Below, one piece after another: positions 62,674-64,000 of a DNA stretch of 64,000 bases. This DNA is from Streptomyces sp. NBC_01016 (GTDB lineage Bacteria; Actinomycetota; Actinomycetes; Streptomycetales; Streptomycetaceae): NCBI RefSeq assembly GCF_026341035.1, contig NZ_JAPEOQ010000001.1:4278001-4342000 (forward strand). The letters are read 5' to 3'. The stretch's first letter is position 1; each line of letters begins with the position of its first letter. The notes beneath the pieces are model-generated. The model saw only the letters and a list, made by a program, of their open reading frames with translations, was not told where the DNA came from and did no database searches. The translations under genes and the position numbers were made by a program.

Positions 62674-63873
62674 GTGAACACGACCCCGACAACCCGCAGG
62701 AGAGCCCTCGGGGGAACGGCCTGCGCCCTCGCCTTCGCCACGGTGCTGACCGCCTGCGGGAGCGAGGACGACACCACCGCCTCGTCCAGGGCCAAGGGCG
62801 CCACACCCGCCGCCGCGGTCAAGGATCCGCTGGTCGCCGGCTTCGACGGCGGCCTCTACATACTCGACGGCAAGAGCCTCAAGCTCAGCAGGACGATCGA
62901 GCTGCCCGGCTTCAACCGCCTCAACCCCGCGGGCGACGAGGACCACGTCGTCGTCTCCACCGACAGCGGCTTCCGCGTCCTGGACGCCGCCGGTCAGCGC
63001 TTTACCGACATCACGTACAAGGGCTCCGAGCCGGGACACGTCGTCCGGCACGCGGGCAAGACGGTGCTCTTCACCGACGGCACCGGCGAGGTCGACGTCT
63101 TCGACCCCGCCGACCTGGGCAGCGGCACGAAGCCCAAGGGCCGCACCTACACCTCGGCCGAGGCCCACCACGGCGTGGCCATCGAGCTGGAGAACGGCGA
63201 ACTCCTCAGCACCCTGGGCGACAAGGAGACACGCACCGGCGTGCTCGTCCTCGACAAGGACAACAAGGAGATCGCACGCAACGAGAAGTGCCCCGGCGTG
63301 CACGGCGAGGCCGCGGCCAAGGGCGAGGCGATCGGCGTCGGCTGCGAGGACGGCATCCTCGTCTACAAGGACGGCGAGTTCACCAAGGTCGACGCACCCG
63401 ACGACTACGGCCGCATCGGCAACCAGGCCGGCAGCGACGCCTCCCCGGTCCTCCTCGGCGACTACAAGACCGACGCGGAGGCCGAGTTGGAACGCCCCAC
63501 CCGCGTCTCCCTCGTCGACACGGAGAAGAAGAAGCTCCGCCTGGTCGACCTGGGGACCAGCTACTCGTTCCGCTCGCTGGCCCGCGGGCCGGAGGGCGAG
63601 GCGCTGGTCCTGGGCACCGACGGGAAGATCCATGTCATCGACCCGGCAACCGGAAAGATCGAGAAGAAAATCGACGCCGTCGGCGAGTGGCGGGAACCCC
63701 TGGACTGGCAGCAACCCCGGCCCACACTGTTCGTCCGCGACCACACGGCGTACGTCTCCGACCCCGGCGAGAAGGCCCTGCACGCCATCGACCTGGACAC
63801 CGGCAAGAAGCTCACGTCCGTGAAGCTGCCGAAGAGCACCAATGAGCTGTCCGGCACGGTGGCCGGGCACTGA
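62674..63873 (+). CDS. aztD: AztD-like zinc chaperone lipoprotein 2
   Basis: 399 residues; GTG 62674 with AAGGAAG upstream, 34 bases after aztC. Lipobox VLTAC, then a beta-propeller with His pairs (EPGHVVRHAGK, EAHHGVAIEL, CPGVHGEAA) and a C-terminal GTVAGH. Two Cys residues (KCPGV, VGCEDG) mirror those of the copy at 60451. It is the better match to canonical AztD because of the HH and H-rich positions. A paralogue of 60451, giving the system two chaperones around AztC. Confidence 0.88.
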   Translation: MNTTPTTRRRALGGTACALAFATVLTACGSEDDTTASSRAKGATPAAAVKDPLVAGFDGGLYILDGKSLKLSRTIELPGFNRLNPAGDEDHVVVSTDSGFRVLDAAGQRFTDITYKGSEPGHVVRHAGKTVLFTDGTGEVDVFDPADLGSGTKPKGRTYTSAEAHHGVAIELENGELLSTLGDKETRTGVLVLDKDNKEIARNEKCPGVHGEAAAKGEAIGVGCEDGILVYKDGEFTKVDAPDDYGRIGNQAGSDASPVLLGDYKTDAEAELERPTRVSLVDTEKKKLRLVDLGTSYSFRSLARGPEGEALVLGTDGKIHVIDPATGKIEKKIDAVGEWREPLDWQQPRPTLFVRDHTAYVSDPGEKALHAIDLDTGKKLTSVKLPKSTNELSGTVAGH

Positions 63874-63878
63874 CATGC

Positions 63879-63914
63879 GTACGCCCCCGTGGTCCACGAA
63901 CCACGGGGGCGTAC
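63879..63914. terminator. Perfect 15-bp bidirectional terminator
   Basis: Arms 63879-63893 and 63900-63914 are perfectly complementary with a 6-base loop. It closes the azt operon and faces the minus-strand gene ending at 63925. Confidence 0.85.
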
Positions 63915-63924
63915 GGCCGTGCGC

Positions 63925-64000
63925 TCAGACGGACCGGTGGTACTGGTCCGGCACGTGGCTCTCGGAGCCCAGTTCGCGCGCCGCGTGGCGGGCGAAGGAC
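63925..64000 (-). CDS. C-terminal fragment of an unidentified protein
   Basis: Only the last 24 codons are in the window, ending HVPDQYHRSV and TGA at 63925. The reading SFARHAARELGSE has actinobacterial codon use, and the shared terminator supports a real gene. I cannot assign a family from this much. Confidence 0.5.
   Translation of the reverse strand, partial: SFARHAARELGSESHVPDQYHRSV

Overview
The window is very GC-rich actinobacterial DNA, almost certainly from a Streptomyces or close relative. The evidence is strong third-position GC bias, frequent GTG and TTG starts, many GTGA/ATGA stop-start overlaps, streptomycete-type dispersed downstream repeats, and the gene families present (secreted amylase and pullulanase, SigK/RskA, ROK regulators, AztABCD). 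It reads as ordinary chromosome. I found no rRNA, tRNA, CRISPR array, insertion sequence or phage gene. Coding density is high and no gene-free stretch exceeds 300 bases.

Layout. 1-6.6 kb: a secreted alpha-amylase (cut by the left edge) divergent from a very large amylase-pullulanase fusion, with CTTGC direct repeats between them. 6.6-7.4 kb: a MerR regulator with a 19-bp-spacer promoter. 7.5-17.3 kb: a SigK/RskA module. It holds a membrane molybdopterin oxidoreductase, a fasciclin lipoprotein, a DoxX-like protein, a five-gene operon (FAD oxidoreductase, DUF1365, two cyclopropane-fatty-acid-synthase-like methyltransferases, DUF1295), and convergently sigK-rskA. Three promoters share CCATCC/CAATCC-N15-CCG(T/G)AT, which resembles the mycobacterial SigK promoter. 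17.5-24.7 kb: MarR-MFS, a Cys-less isochorismatase-fold hydrolase, an exported HNH nuclease lipoprotein, a phosphotriesterase-like enzyme, a repeat-rich membrane protein and a FUSC-type membrane protein.

25-31 kb: a stand-alone nitric oxide synthase oxygenase, a beta-propeller lactonase, a methyltransferase, a degenerate CbiX-like protein, a BadF-type kinase and uracil-DNA glycosylase. 31-42 kb: a divergent carbohydrate cluster. One arm has a debranching-enzyme-like glycosidase, an MGH1-like glycosidase, a TIM-barrel isomerase and an MDR dehydrogenase. The other has an ABC importer (binding protein and two permeases), a ROK repressor and a Gfo/Idh/MocA dehydrogenase. It looks like uptake and breakdown of an unidentified glycoside. 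42-52 kb: an Asp-box propeller, then an oligopeptide ABC importer with fused ATPases, divergent from a ROK regulator and an MlrC/M81 metallopeptidase, with 12-bp iterated repeats between.

52-57 kb: an exported PheC-like cyclohexadienyl dehydratase, a LysR regulator and a polar amino-acid ABC importer. 57-58.7 kb: an MmyB-type XRE regulator between two SnoaL-like proteins, with a 55-bp palindrome. 58.8-63.9 kb: the zinc importer aztA/aztB-aztD-aztC-aztD2 under a probable Zur box, closed by a perfect hairpin. The last 76 bases hold the tail of an unidentified minus-strand gene.
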